From Hygrophila difformis (Eukaryota; Streptophyta; Magnoliopsida; Lamiales; Acanthaceae): a stretch of DNA of 64,000 nucleotides. Below are positions 44,276 through 56,950 of this stretch, piece after piece; within the stretch, counting starts at the first letter, position 1; every line of letters starts with the position of its first letter. The position numbers were made by a program, and so were the translations under genes. The notes beneath the pieces were generated by a model. That model worked only from the letters and a program-made list of their open reading frames with translations, did no database searches and had not been told where the DNA came from. The stretch covers positions 51,922,915 through 51,986,914 of the forward strand of contig JAOANR010000006.1 in assembly GCA_030278955.1 (NCBI GenBank), read 5' to 3'.

Positions 44276-44963
44276 TTACAATATAGGAAATGATTTTTTA
44301 ATATGCAAAACACTTTAACACCATCCATTTTTAGATCTAATGCACTAAAAAAAATAAAAATAAAAATAAGTAAATAAAAATACTACCTAAAAACTAAAGA
44401 AAGAGAAAATGAGAACCGGGTAAAAAATAATAATAAAAAAAAACTAGCATAAAAAGCAACAGTGAGTACAATCTATACTAACAAACTAAAATTAACAATA
44501 AAACCTACACTAAATCTAACAATGGATAAATACAAAGTGTTTATGCATTTATTACATCTAATAAAACCTTAAATCTAACTAAAAATAATAAAAAGGTCAA
44601 GTGACCAAAATGCAAAATAATGCAATTAATGTCATGGAAATGATTCATAACAAAATTTTGTGGAACAATTTTCTCATATAACATCAAAAACTAAAATATG
44701 GTTTAATCACACCCGTTAGTTGAATGTTCAAACCCAAACTACAAACTGTAAACTAAAATAAAATATAAAAATTGGCTACAATATTAGAAACCCATTTATT
44801 ATCTAAGACTAAGAAACTAAAACTGAAAATAAAAATTACATGCATAAAACCATCTACACTAAATTAATTAATTTTGGAGAGCACCTTGGGTGCCTCCAAG
44901 AACAACAGTAAAGAAAATCTAAAAAATGGGTGTGTAGCTAGTGTTCAAGGGGGTGGGAGGATA

Positions 44964-44971
44964 TATTTATA
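44964..44971 (-). promoter_or_regulatory. TATA-like box, LTR of element 2
   Basis: Minus-strand TATAAATA within CTTCTATAAATATATCC, at the position equivalent to 16597-16604 and 57683-57690. Confidence 0.5.
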
Positions 44972-45004
44972 GAAGAGTGGAAAAACACTAGGCCCATTTA
45001 TCGC

Positions 45005-45465
45005 CCACCCTGTCGCTAAGCAAAAACAGGTGTGTCGTGAGACATGAGAGGCTTGCGACAGGGAAATTTGCATTTTTAATTTCAGGGCTTTGTGAACAAA
45101 GGGACGGGAGCTCGAGCTCAAGGAGGAAATGACAAATATTGTTGTGCTACTGGACTTCAGATCCCTGGTCTTGCTAGTTGATTTGGCACATGATGAAATT
45201 CAAATTGGAGGTCATCGTGACTTGAACAACTCCCTTCTCTCTCCACTCTGTCGTGAGGCTCTTTCCCAGTGGCTAGACTCCCCTCTTAGTCGCTAGACCA
45301 TATTCCAGTCCCAAGCCATTCCAATCGTGTAGCCTCTCTCTCACTCCTGAAGCAACTTCTCTCCTAATACCTATAATATGTTTCACGACTGAGCTTCGTC
45401 TCCCAGTCGTGAAACAATTTCCCAATCCCTAAATATGTTCTTTAGTCTCTAGCGACTGGGGTCCC
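45005..45465. repeat. Degenerate hairpin cluster II, element 2
   Basis: Scattered GTCGC, GTCGTGAG and CTAGCGACTG arms remain upstream of the TATA-like box (minus sense). Pairing is poorer than in the other elements. Confidence 0.5.
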
Positions 45466-46094
45466 AAGGTCCGGATAAATTTATTTTCTCTTTCCTCTCT
45501 TTCCCTTCTCTTTCCTCTCTTCCTCTCCCATTTTCTTTTCCATTTTCCTACTTCAAATCAAATTGATTACTGGGGGTTTGTTGGAGTGAAGGCCGCCGGA
45601 GTAGACAGGTAGTGGTGGAGATGGTTGGAGAGGGGTGCTCGTCGGTCGGAGGTTGATGGGCGGCTGGCGACGGGACTGGACTGGGGCTGGATGGCCGGAT
45701 GTTGGAGAAAGAGAGCAACAGGTTGGTGTGTTGGTGGTGGTTAATGGCTGCCGGAGCTGCTGGTCGGAGAGGGAGTGAAGGTGGCTGCGGCGACAGGAGG
45801 TGAGGGGCGGCGGAGGTCGCCGGAGATGGTGAAATCTGGGGGCGGAGCTGTTGAGCAGCGACGGCGGCGATGGAGTCTCGCGGTGGTCCGCTGCTGCTGC
45901 TTTGAGGATGGTGAGGACGGAGGTGCATAGCTGCTGTGGGACGAAGATGGTGACGGGATGAGGCTCGTCGGAGGGAGCTTGAAGATGGTGGTGGTCGGCT
46001 GCCGCTTTTGATCGGAGAGTGACAACGGAGGCACAAGGGCTGCCGGATGAAGAAGATTGAGGGCTGCGGTGGTGGTGGCAGCTTGAGATGAATG

Positions 46095-46988
46095 TGTTGG
46101 AAAAAGGGGATTTTGAGCTCCTTTTTGCGTAATGACGATATTTAATTTGGTTAATTAAATAGCGTATACGAATTCTACATCTCGCATAGATTGTCGTAGT
46201 GTATTTATTTTCTCAAAACCATTGTCGGGTGAGTGAGAAATAAGTGGTCGAAGTGAGTCATTGAGTGCGGCTAGCATTTGTTTGAATGGTTGTTAAAAAG
46301 TGGTTAAAGGTGGCGCGTCCCACATTGCTTAAACAGTGGGAGTTGAATTAGTTTATATTGTTCTCTGTGTTAGAATCAATTAAACTAATTCAGGTTGGTC
46401 AAGTGCGGGGGAAGCCCACACGCGCACGCCCGTCCCGTCCCGAGCCGCACCGCGCCGTCGCCGTCGCCCGCGCCCGTGCCCGTGCCCGTGGACTTGGACT
46501 TGGATCTTGGATCTTGGATCTTGGGCTTTGGGTGGGCTTTGGGCCTATCTAATTTTCTAGACAAAGTTTAGTTGTCGGGCCCATGCCAAGTTGAAGCCCA
46601 CATTGATTTCAACAGTTGTTGAAAACCATTTCAGCTGAAACAACTGTTGAAAACCATTTGAATTCCAGTTGAAACCGCCCCATCAATACTCGTCGGCAGT
46701 TTCGTCTCGTCCAACGTCTATAAATGGCAGCAGCGTCAGGCTTAGAAAAACACACAGTTTTCTGCATTCTTCTGCATACACTACATTCTCTCCTCCCGAC
46801 TCTCTCAGCTCTCTGCCCTGTTCGCCGGCCGTCGACGTTTGCGGTGCTGCTACGTCGAGGCAATCGTCGTTTTACCTTTGGGGACGTTCTGCCGTTGCCG
46901 GAGCTCTACCGGGGCATAAACGTCTTGCGGGAAGAGTTCCATCTCGACTCGACGTTCCTTTGTTTGCTGTAACCGTTCATTTCTTACA
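46095..46988 (+). repeat. 5' LTR of the copia element (894 bp)
   Basis: Begins TGTTGGAAAAAGG and ends TTCTTACA. A TATA box TATAAAT lies at 46719-46725. It differs from the 3' LTR by point changes and by repeat-number changes (GGATCTT units near 46500; CGTCCC units near 46430). Confidence 0.9.
46719..46725 (+). promoter_or_regulatory. TATA box of the copia LTR
   Basis: TATAAAT in the context GTCTATAAATGGCAG, conserved in the 3' LTR at 52642-52648. Confidence 0.6.
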
Positions 46989-47005
46989 AGCGCAAGACGT
47001 TTATA

Positions 47006-50000
47006 ATGGACGGTTCCACTGCTGCCGCCACCGCCTCCACTGACGTTCCCTCCGCCGCTGCCGCCACCATCTCTGTTTCCATGCCTGGGTCTGTCCAGGA
47101 ATCCGCTGTCGTTACCCCAACCGCAGCGGTGCCGTCAATGCCGACAACACCTGTCGTCGTTCCTCCACCCGCAACGATGCATTCGATGCCGCTGCCGACG
47201 GCAGACCCAAACGGCTCTATCGATCAATATTTCCTTGATCCAGCGACGACCTTCCTGCCCCCGTCGCCGACACCTAATACTGGCGGGTTTGTTTTGCCCA
47301 ATTCTGGGCAGTTTATCTCTGGACATTCCTTTGGAACTGTTTCGTTCCAGCCCAACGTTTCGGTTGGGGCGTCTTTACCTTTTTCTGGACAAACAGTCAG
47401 GATTACACCCGCAGGACTTAATAATATGAACACCGATTTGCAACCGGGCGGTGGGCCGCTGAACACTAGTTTGCCAACTTATGTTCAGTCGGAGCCGGCC
47501 TTCGTGCCGGGCGTTGGGTCGTCAACGGGTTCCGTCCCTATGGCGTTGCCAAGGTCATTTGGAGTGGCCGAGAATCCGTCAAAGTTTGACGGGCGTGATT
47601 TCAAGACGTGGCAGTAGAAGATGTTGTTCTATCTGACCACTCTTGGTTTGGCCGGGTTTTTGAGGAGCAACCGGCCGTCCCTGTCTGAGATGGAGACCGA
47701 TCCTCAAAAGATCTTTGCCAAAGAACAATGGGTTCATGGTGATTTCATGTGTAAGAACTTCATTCTGAGTGCTCTCACGGATCCTTTGTACGCTGTGTAC
47801 TCTTCTGTAAAAGGTGCAAAGGAACTGTGGATTCAGTTGGAACAGAAGTACAAAACGGAGGATGCTGGTACTAAAAAGGATGCCGTTTCCAAGTATCTGG
47901 GTTTTCAGATGGTTGACGGGCGTTCAGTGGTTGAACAAGTTCAAGAGTTTCAATTACTGATATATGGCGTTCACACTGAGGGAATGCAATTGCCCGATGC
48001 GTTTAACGCTGCGGTTGTGATCGAGAAGTTGCCTCCTTCGTGGAAAGACTTCAAGAACTACTTGATGCACAAGCAAAAGGAAATGTCCCTTGAAGATCTT
48101 GTTACACGGATCAGAATCGAGGAGGATAACCGCAAGGCCGTGTTAAGGAGCCATTCTGTGGAGGCTAAGGCCAACTTGACTGAAACAACCGGCAAACGCA
48201 AGCAGCCGACCGCTGCGGGTAAAGGCAAAGCGGTTGCCGATGGCCAAAAGAGGAAGAAGTTCTCTGGGAATTGCTACAACTGTGGCAAGGTTGGGCACTT
48301 TGCACATCAGTGCCCGAAGCCGAAGAAGAAGAAGCCTGCTAAGCCTGCCGCTAACGTGGTACAGGCTGAACCTGACGGTTGGGAAGACAACCTTTGTGCA
48401 GTGGTGTCTGAAGCTTTGCATGTTGATAATGCTAAAGGTTGGTTTGTTGATACCGGGGCTTCGTGTCATGTGGCTGCCAACAGGGAGTTTTTTACTTCAT
48501 ACCGGACTGTTGAAGGCAGAAAGCTGCACATGGGAAACCAAGCATCACCTGATGTGGTTGGCGTTGGGAATGTGGTACTGAGGCTGACTAGTGGCAAAAA
48601 CTTGACTCTGAAGGATGTGATGCATGTCCCTGATATCCGGAAGAATTTGGTTTCTGGTTCGCTGCTAGTTAGTAGTGGTTTTAAACTTGTTTTTGAGTCT
48701 GATAAGTTTATCATGACTAAGTTTGGAAAATTCCTTGGTAGAGGCTATCTCACCAATGGTCTTTTCAAGTTTAATGTACTGGCTAAACGCCAAGATGTTG
48801 AGCAAGCTTCTTCCGGTAATAAAATTGAAGGTTCTTCTTACTTGCTTGAGTGTTTTAATTTATGGCATTGTAGACTTGGACATGCAAATAAAAATGCTAT
48901 AAAGAGATTAGTAAATTTAAATTTACTTAAAGAAATGGAATTCAACGATAAAAACAAATGTGAAATTTGTGTTGAAGCGAAAATGACAAAACTTCCATTT
49001 CCAAGTGTTGAAAGAAATACTAAACCCCTGGATTTAATTCATACTGATGTATGTGATTTTAGATCTTTGCAAACTCGGAGTGGTAAAAAGTATTTTATTA
49101 CTTTTATTGATGATAGCACTCGTTATTGCTATCTTTATCTGTTGAGAAGCAAAGATGAAGCTATTGAAGCCTTTAAAAACTTCAAGCTTGAGGCTGAAAC
49201 TCAATTGAATAGCCGTATTAAGGCTATTCGGAGTGATCGAGGATGAGAATACGTTGCTCCGTTTGCTGAATTGTGTGCCGAGTCCGGAATAATTCATCAA
49301 ACTACAGCTCCATATTCACCGCAGTCCAATGGTGTTGCGGAACGTAAGAACCGTATGCTAAAGGATATGATGAATGCCTTATTGATCAGTTCAGGGTTAC
49401 CCCAGAACTTGTGGGGGGAAGCTGTTTTAACAGCTAATTATATTTTAAATAAAATACCTCACAAAGGTAAGGAAGTAACGGCTTACGAGTTATGGAAAGG
49501 TAGAAAACCTTCTTTCAAATACCTCAAAGTGTGGGGGTGCTTGGCTAAAGTTGAGGTGCCACCTCCTAAACAAGTTACAATCGGCCCCAAAACAGTTGAT
49601 TGTATCTTTATAGGGCATGCCCTTAACAGCAGCGCGTATCGTTTCCTGGTACATAAGTCAGAAATATCTGGTATGAGTGAAGGAACGGTATTTGAATCAA
49701 GGAACGCCGTGTTTTTTGAAGACATATATCCTTACAAGGATACAGTGGAACGTTCAAATAAAAGAACATTTGATGAAGCTACGAGCTCTGATCAGCCGAA
49801 ACAAACTGACAAGGGAAGTATTTCTCCTGAACCAGTTGAACTTCGTCGTAGCCATAGGGCCAAAGTGGCTAAAACTTTTGGTCCAGATTTCGTCACTTTT
49901 ATGTTAGATAACGAGCCAAGAACTGTGAGTGAAGCTCTGGCTCGACCAGATGCTGCATTATGGCAAGAAGCCATAAACAGTGAGTTAGACTCCATTATGC

Positions 50001-51458
50001 AGAATCGCACTTGGGTGCTTACTGATCTACCGAAAGGTTGCAAACCCTTAGGATGCCGTTGGTTCCTTAAAAGAAAGTAAAAGCCGATGGATCAATCGAT
50101 AAATACAAGGCTCGCCTTGTAGTTCAGGGCTTTAGACAGAAGGAAGGAGATAATTATTTTGATACTTATTCTCCGGTATCCAGAATCACCTCTATTCGAG
50201 TGTTTCTCTCGATTGCTGCACTTTACAATCTTGAGATACATCAAATGGATGTTAAGACTGTGTTCTTAAATGGTGATCTAGATGAAGAGATTTATACGAA
50301 TCAACCAGAAGGCTTTGTTGTTCAAGGACAAGAGCATAAAGTCTGCAAACTGGTTAAATCTCTGTATGGTCTGAAACAAGCGCCTAAGCAGTGGCACTTG
50401 AAGTTTGATAATGTGATGTTGTCAAACGGATTCAAGTATAATGAATGTGATAAATGCGTTTACTACAAGGGAACAACAGACAAATTTGTTATAGTTTGCT
50501 TGTATGTAGATGGCATGTTGATCATGGGCAGTGACTTGAATATGATTAATCAGACCAAGAACATGTTAAAAATGAATTTTGATATGAAAGACATGGGTGT
50601 AGCCGATGTCATATTAGGGATAAAAATCATAAGGCATCCCGAAGGGATCGTTCTTTCTCATTCTCACTACATTGAGAAAGTGTTGAGGAAATTCAACGCT
50701 TATGATAGTCGTCCGGCAAAGACGCCTACGGATCCCAGTGATAAGTTGAGAGTGAACAGAGGTGAACCTGTTGCTCTAGAAGAGTATTCAAGAATCATTG
50801 TAGTCTAATGTACTTGACTAATTGTACTCGCCCGGATCTTGCATATTCAGTTAACAAACTGAGTAGATATACTAGCAATCCAAGTCGTAAGCATTGGAAG
50901 GCTATTATGAGAGTCTTGAGATATCTGAAATATACTCAAGAGTTGGGGTTACATTACACGAGATGTCCTCCTGTTCTTGAAGGGTACTCTGATGCCGATT
51001 GGATATCAGAGAAAAGTGATTCATTATCCACAAGTGGTTATGTATTCATGATTGCGGGAGGTGTTGTGTCTTGGAAGTCACAAAAACAAACGTGTATAGC
51101 CCGATCCACCATGGAATCTGAATTCATAGCTTTAGATAAAGCTGGTGAAGAAGCCGAATGGCTTCGAAATTTCCTCGAGGAAATTCCATGTTGGAAGAAA
51201 CCTGTGCCAACAGTAATGATACACTGTGATAGTCAAGCAACTATTGGCAGAGCACAAAATGAGATGTATAATGGTAAGTCGAGACATATCCGTCGTCGAC
51301 ATCATACCGTTAAGCAATTGATTTCTAGTGGGGTGATTTCTCTAACTTATGTGAAGTCTGGAGATAACCTAGCGGATCCGTTAACAAAAGCTGTCAACAG
51401 AGATCAATTTTGCAAATTGCGAGAGGGAATGGGGTTAAAACCCACACCTAAAGAATGA
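47006..51458 (+). pseudogene. Copia gag-pol polyprotein, broken
   Basis: The frame opens at ATG 47006, only 17 nt after the LTR. Parts in order: a Ser/Thr/Pro-rich N-terminus; gag core (from FDGRDFKTW, 47588); CCHC zinc knuckle [14 protein letters not shown] (48272-48313); protease DTGA (48449-48460); integrase HHCC zinc site (about 48860-48985) and catalytic core (DVCDF near 49045, FIDDSTRY near 49107, AERKNR near 49337); reverse transcriptase (about 49950-50650); RNase H (YSDADW near 50989 to 51300). Breaks: in-frame TAG at 47615-47617, in-frame TGA at 49244-49246, and one-base frame changes near 50078 and near 50800. The reverse transcriptase has YVDG (50503-50514) where the family has YVDD, so the second metal-binding Asp is lost. 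The last frame stops at 51458. Confidence 0.95.
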
Positions 51459-52010
51459 TTACATTGGTAACCCAACCATGATGCGTGGAGATCCGACAAA
51501 CTTGGTTCAAAGGGACAACTAAGATGTATGATTTCAAATGTGAAAACACTTTTGAAGAATAATCTTCATCCTTTCCCTCAGAAGCAATGATGAAGTGTTT
51601 GATGCCTGTCTGTGGTAGAGGTTGAGTTTAATGACTCTTAATGATTCTGGAACTGTGTGTTCATATAAGTATGACAGGATACTTGATCGAATCACCTATA
51701 AGTAGAAGTGTGGCCGCTTCAGTAAAGACTTATGAATCCAAAGGGGGTTTCCATGGCCTGGAATGGAACCAAACGTGAGAACGGGCAAAGAGCCTGAAAA
51801 GTTACTGAATTCTTTATTATTGGTCTAGTATACGATGTGGGGGATAGTTCAAGAGTAAAATCACTACTCCGCCTGTATACTCGATAATATTGATATGGTT
51901 TAAGTTCAAAGCCAAAAACTACTTAGACCCGTGCAGTAACCTTTCTTTAAAGAAGGAGTCGGGGCATTTGCATTTGCATTGCATTCACTACTGCTGTTAT
52001 TTCCACTCAT
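51459..52010 (+). other. 3' untranslated region of the copia element
   Basis: No open frame of note between the RNase H stop and the polypurine tract. Usual position for the 3' untranslated part of a copia transcript. Confidence 0.7.
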
Positions 52011-52019
52011 GTGGGGGAT
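52011..52019 (+). promoter_or_regulatory. Polypurine tract of the copia element
   Basis: GTGGGGGAT directly before the 3' LTR start TGTTGG at 52020, in the context CTCATGTGGGGGATTG common in plant copia elements. Confidence 0.85.
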
Positions 52020-52911
52020 TGTTGGAAAAAGGGGGTTTTGAGCTCCTTTTTGCGTAATGACGATATTTAATTTGGTTAATTAAATAGCGTATACGAATTC
52101 TACATTTCGCGTAGATTGTCGTAGTGTATTTATTTTCTCAAAACCATTGTCGGGTGAGTGAGAAATAAATGGTCGAAGTGAGTCATTGAGTGCGGCTAGC
52201 GTTTGTTTGAATTGTTGTTAAAAAGTGGTTAAAGGTGGCGCGTCCCACATTGCTTAAACAGTGGGAGTTGAATTAGTTTATATTGTTCTGTGTGTTAGAA
52301 TCAATTTAACTAATGCAAGTTGGTCAAGTGCGGGGGAAGCCCACACGCGCGCGCCCGTCCCGTCCCGTCCCGTCCCGAGCCGCGCCGCGCCGTCTCCGTC
52401 GCCGTCGCCCGCGCCCGTGCCCGTGCCCGTGGACTTGGACTTGGATCTTGGTAATTGGGCTGTGGGCCTATCTAATTTTTTAGACAAAGTTTAGTTGTCG
52501 GGCCCATGCCAAGTTGAAGCCCACTTTGATTTCAACAGTTGTTGAAAACCATTTCAGCTGAAACAACTGTTGAAAACCATTTCAATTCCAGTTGAAACCG
52601 TCCCATCAATACTCGTCGGCGGTTTTGTCTCGTCCAACGCCTATAAATGGCAGCAGCGCTAGGCTTAGGAATACACACAGTTTTCTGCATTCTTCTGCAT
52701 ACACTACATTCTCTCCTCCCGACTCTCTCAGCTCTCTGCCCTGTTCGCCGGCCGTCGACGTTTGCGGTGCTGCTACGTCGAGGCAATCGTCGTTTTACAA
52801 TTGGGAACGTTCTGCCGTTGCCGGAGCACTACCGGGGCATAAACATCTTGCGGGAAGAGTTCCATCTCGACTCGACGTTCCTTTGTTTGCTGTAACCGTT
52901 CATTTCTTACA
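52020..52911 (+). repeat. 3' LTR of the copia element (892 bp)
   Basis: Same ends as the 5' LTR; TATA box at 52642-52648. Similar length hides compensating repeat changes: more CGTCCC units and fewer GGATCTT units than the 5' copy. Confidence 0.9.
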
Positions 52912-53647
52912 GAATGGTGGTCGGAAGAATTAGCATCGGACGTCGACAGACTAGCGGGGACTGTCGCCGGAAATTGGAGAAGATGTTCCCGTCTTCAACT
53001 TGCTGTTCAAAATTCCTTTATTGATTTTGCAATTAGCAAATTGGGGAAGACAACTTAATTGGTGTGGCTGCTGGGATGATGAGGGCTTGGCCGGATGATG
53101 CTTGGTGGAGGTGACGACGAGGCCGGAGGAGGATGGTGGTGGTCGGAATTGATGAAATGAGTAGCAGGGCACTGTTGCGGTTCCCATTCCGAAATGGAAT
53201 TTTGGGGAAGATGACTCAATTTAGGGTTGGGACCCACCTGTAATCAATTTGATTAGTTAATTCTTTTTTTTATGTATATAAATATATAAGTAAATAAAAA
53301 TTATAAATATATAAAAATAGATATTATTCTTCAAATTGATTTGTTTGATTGTGTTCCGTCTAATGGACACGTGTTCCACCGAACAGACAACATTGAACTA
53401 TCATTCTCAAATTTAATCAAGAACGGGATTTTTAATATTTTATCTATTTTATGGGTTTTTTAACACAAATTTAATAAAAAAATAATATTTTTGTGTTTTT
53501 CAAATACCAGCTTATTATTTATACAAACTTGCATATATCCGTCAAATTCAACTGCTTTCTTATTTAAATAAGACCGGAATGCGATCAAATGTCCATGTTT
53601 AGACACGGAAATAGATTGAAAATAATTGTCAATTTTGGCCATTATCA

Positions 53648-53917
53648 TTTATGCCCAAATATTTTCCACCAGAATTCGAGTTTGATCCATAAATTGTCAA
53701 GAGTGAATGAAGAATTAGGGCTAGGAAAAGGTTAGAAAATACCATGAATGGGGGCAAAGAGGAGCGTGAGCGGCAGGTAACGCCGGGAATGGGTGTGCAG
53801 AATAATCTACAAGCTGTTGGTGTGAATCCTCCCTAACCACCAGCTTTGACTCTCAGGCAGTAGATGCAACCAACTTGACAGATTATAAATGATTTGAATG
53901 GTGAGGCCTAGGCCAAA
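53648..53917. other. Unassigned sequence between elements
   Basis: 270 bp flanking element 2. No gene, repeat or domain recognised. Confidence 0.4.
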
Positions 53918-55724
53918 TGTAACACCCCGATTTTTGATAACCCAGGTCGGGGTGTCACCGCCACACCTCCCTAGTGAGACACGGTTTCTCCGGCTTACTA
54001 AAGAGATGCAAGGCTAGGTATTGCAGTATTTAAAACATTTAAAGCATTCAAAACAGCCCATACAATATAGTTCGAAAATAATAATATCATAGCGCAGCGG
54101 AAATAATATTTAAGTATAGTATTGCAGCGGAAAATGTAAATAGGGCCGACATGGCCAAAACACGGGTTGAACAGACCCGTTCATAATATAGTCTAATGTA
54201 CGAATTTAAAAACAAAATAATGTTTTCCCAAAAGTAAAGTTCTCATGTATGAACGTGCTCATGTTCATTCTACATACTCTGTAAGAAAAGAAAAAGAAAA
54301 ACGGTTTGGTCAGCACAACTTGCTGAATAAGTTAACACATGCATGATCATAGGGTTTAAAAGCCATTAACTTCATAATCAAATAAAAGCATGATAACATA
54401 ATATTCAATCTAATTTAATTAACTATTCAATTTGCGTAATTTAACTCAGGCTCCATTTCACAACACATTTCACATAATTCAGAAATAAGCCATAATTTAA
54501 ATAAAGCATTTAAATAACTTAATTGGTCAACAACACAATCTAATTTAATTTAATTTAATTTAATTTCCCCATTACATCCCGGATTTAGTATTTCAAGTAT
54601 TTCACGATTGCATCGCAATCTCAACAAGTCTAGCCGGTAGCTCGGCGGCCGCAACCGTATCAACCATACCCAGTACCACTCCGGAGCCTCGGGAAAACCA
54701 TGTGGATATTCTCGAGAGTGTAGGCTCTATATCTCATGCCGTTTTGGCAATGTCATATCTCAAATTTTAGCGCGCGGGGTCACCATCGTCCATTAAGGCA
54801 CGAAGTGAATCGTTAGGGGGCACCCTGCAGAGCACTCACCCCTAATTTTAATTTATCAAGTTTGTAAGGGGATTTAATTTCAAAAATCTGATTTCAATTT
54901 TATTTATTTAAAAATAATATTTCAATTTATTTCAACCCAAAAGGTTAATTTCATGTTTCAACAAGATTTCAAGATTTGATTTCCGGTAAACCACAGTTTA
55001 CTCCAAAATTCGTCTAAAATCAGATTTAATTCCAAAAATTCCGAAATTTCACGATTGACTCAGAAATGTCGAGATCTACAACTTTTGTGTTTCAACTTTT
55101 TCAATCCGAGACACCGAAATAGGTTAAAAATACCAATTTTCACACACAAATCTGTCCGAATTTTACAAACCACAGTTTAGAGATATTGAAATCTACCATA
55201 GCAAATCAACTCCAAATTTGATGAACTTTTACAGAGATAATCTTAAGACGTTTATCTACAACTTCCATGTTCGGCAAAAGATCTAATTCAGTCTAGAGCT
55301 TAAGCCAAAAACGTGATCAAGATCAGACCTAAATTCGGTCAAGAAATTCAAGATTCAACTTTAAGCAGTCCGGTTTTGAGCGGTTTTCAGATATCAAACG
55401 TCTCTAAAAATTCTGAAAATTTTACCATAGATAGATCTACGACTTAGGAACGTTTTTTGTGTTTTAAGTTTTTCCGTTTGAAGTCATTTTACGGTTCGGA
55501 AAATTCGACAAAACTGTTGCGCCGGTAGAAAACATATGTTGGCAGATTTACGATCTCTTGTTAAATCTTTTAGTTTCGAACGTTTTAATTCCTCCCAAAA
55601 CCATGTAAGGCTAACGTACTGATATGTGAACGTCCGGGATCGTCTATTTCGAAGGTGTGGCTTCCAGTTCACCGTTTCTCCTCTCCGTCCGTCGGGTTCT
55701 ACGTTCTAGATCCAATTCGAGGTG
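53918..55724 (+). mobile_element. Partial LTR of a Tekay/Del-type gypsy element
   Basis: Starts TGTAACACCCCGA, the usual LTR start of plant chromoviruses of this type, with a 9-bp stem ACACCCCGA/TCGGGGTGT at 53921-53954. There is no polypurine tract before it, so it is a 5' LTR start or a solo LTR (flank CCAAA). It stops where element 3 begins at 55725; the remainder should lie beyond element 3. It includes a (TTTAA)n stretch near 54541-54566. No coding region. Confidence 0.6.
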
Positions 55725-56194
55725 TGATAATGGCCAAAATTGACCATTATTTTCAATCTATTTCCGTGTCTAAAACGGACATTTGATCGCATTCCGATCT
55801 TATTTAAATAAGAAAGCAGTTGAATTTGACAGATATATGCAAGTTTGTATAAATAATAAGCTGGTATTGAAAAATACAAAAATATTGTTATTTTCATTAA
55901 ATTTATGTTAAAAAATCCAAAAACATGAGAAAAATATTAAAAATTCCACAATTGATAATTATGGTTTATAGTGTTTGTTTGGTGGAACACGGATCCATTA
56001 AACGGAACACAAACAAATATCAAGTGGAGCAAATATCCTTATTTATTATATTATTTTATATTTTGATGTACATATTTTTAATTTTTATGTTTGCTTTTAA
56101 TTCTGTTTTCTGCTATAATTTAGATAATAAATGGTCCACTAATCCCTTTGTTTCAATTAATTGCAGTTGAATTAAGTCAAGTTGGTCCAATTAT

Positions 56195-56950
56195 TTGAGT
56201 CCAATCCAGTCAAGGCCCAAACCACAACCAAGAGCCCAACTCCAATCCCCATTGGCCCAAACCAATCCCAAGTCCAAGCCCACCAATCCAAACCCTAAAC
56301 CATCCCAAACCCTAACACCATCACCCTGCCGCCGGCGCCGCCACCGCCGGCCGGCGGCCGTCTCCGACCAGCGCCCAGATTTGCTTCCAGCCCTTCCGCC
56401 GCCTGCTCTCACCACCGTCGCCCTTTCCATCCCTCCGTCGCACCCCCACAACAACCCCCATCATCACCACCCCCATCTCCACCATTTCCGTCCTCTCCTC
56501 AGTCCGCTCAAGTCCACCACTGTCCGCCACCAATACCCCCTCCGGCGAACCACCATCCTACCATACACGCTTCCGGCAGCTCCAACAAAACCCGCCACCA
56601 CCAGTCCCGTCCACAGCCCAACCACCGCTCGTCTCTGCCTCTCCACTCAAATCCACCTCCACAGTCAAGCCAACCGCCGCTCACTCCTCCATTTCCGACA
56701 GCCTGCCACAGCCACCACCAACCCTCACTGTTCCGGCCAGGCCCTCCACCGAAGCTCCGTCCAACAGATCCAATCGCCACCAGTCCTCGTCTCCACAGCC
56801 GCCTCTTCGCGCCTCCACCAACCCTTCTCCATCTCCGGCCCCGCTCGTTTCCGCCACCCAGCGCCGCCGCCACTCGCCTTCAAGATTCCTCCATCCTTCC
56901 CTCAACAACCAAGAAAGCAAGAAAATGAAAAATGGAAGGAAAGAAAATAG
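56195..56950 (+). other. C-rich, proline-codon-rich block in U3 (not called a gene)
   Basis: A 251-codon frame rich in Pro, Ser, His and Arg opens here. Its composition is that of C-rich repeats (CCACCA, CCGCC). A similar block with different sequence occurs at 45548-46036 (minus) of element 2, and element 1 has none. No domain is seen. I treat it as a compositional block rather than a protein. Confidence 0.5.

Larger units (their letters stand above)
46095..52911 (+). mobile_element. Ty1/copia LTR retrotransposon (defective)
   Basis: A 6817-bp element with LTRs starting TGTTGG and ending TTACA, flanked by the 5-bp direct repeat GAATG (46090-46094 and 52912-52916). The polyprotein order gag, protease, integrase, reverse transcriptase, RNase H is that of copia elements. 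It is inserted in the C/G-rich U3 block of the LTR of element 2. Two stop codons, two frame changes and an altered catalytic residue make it inactive. Confidence 0.95.
36299..53647 (-). mobile_element. Athila-like LTR element 2, decayed, with nested insertions
   Basis: Minus strand. 5' LTR 53647-41077 (interrupted by copia), decayed primer site 41076-41059, internal 41058-36701, 3' LTR remnant 36700-36341 cut by the Helitron. It has no coding capacity: the long frame of element 1 is absent and the flanking family segments are joined instead. Together with the A-tailed insertion and several transitions in the primer site, it appears older than element 1. Confidence 0.8.
41077..53647 (-). repeat. 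5' LTR of element 2, interrupted by a copia element
   Basis: Ends TGAAAC at 41077 and GGCCATTATCA at 53647. Without the copia element and one target copy it is about 5.75 kb. Order in the element's sense: U3 with a C/G-rich block (53230-52917 and 46094-45540), hairpin cluster II (45465-45005), TATA-like box (44971-44964), leader-like A-rich part, hairpin cluster I (44275-43590), and the segment shared with 1-1300 and 59000-61300. No gene. Confidence 0.75.

Noticed and set aside
56195..56950. A 251-codon proline-rich gene
   Set aside because: Composition is explained by C-rich repeats; overlapping long frames exist on the other strand and no domain or splice structure is visible.
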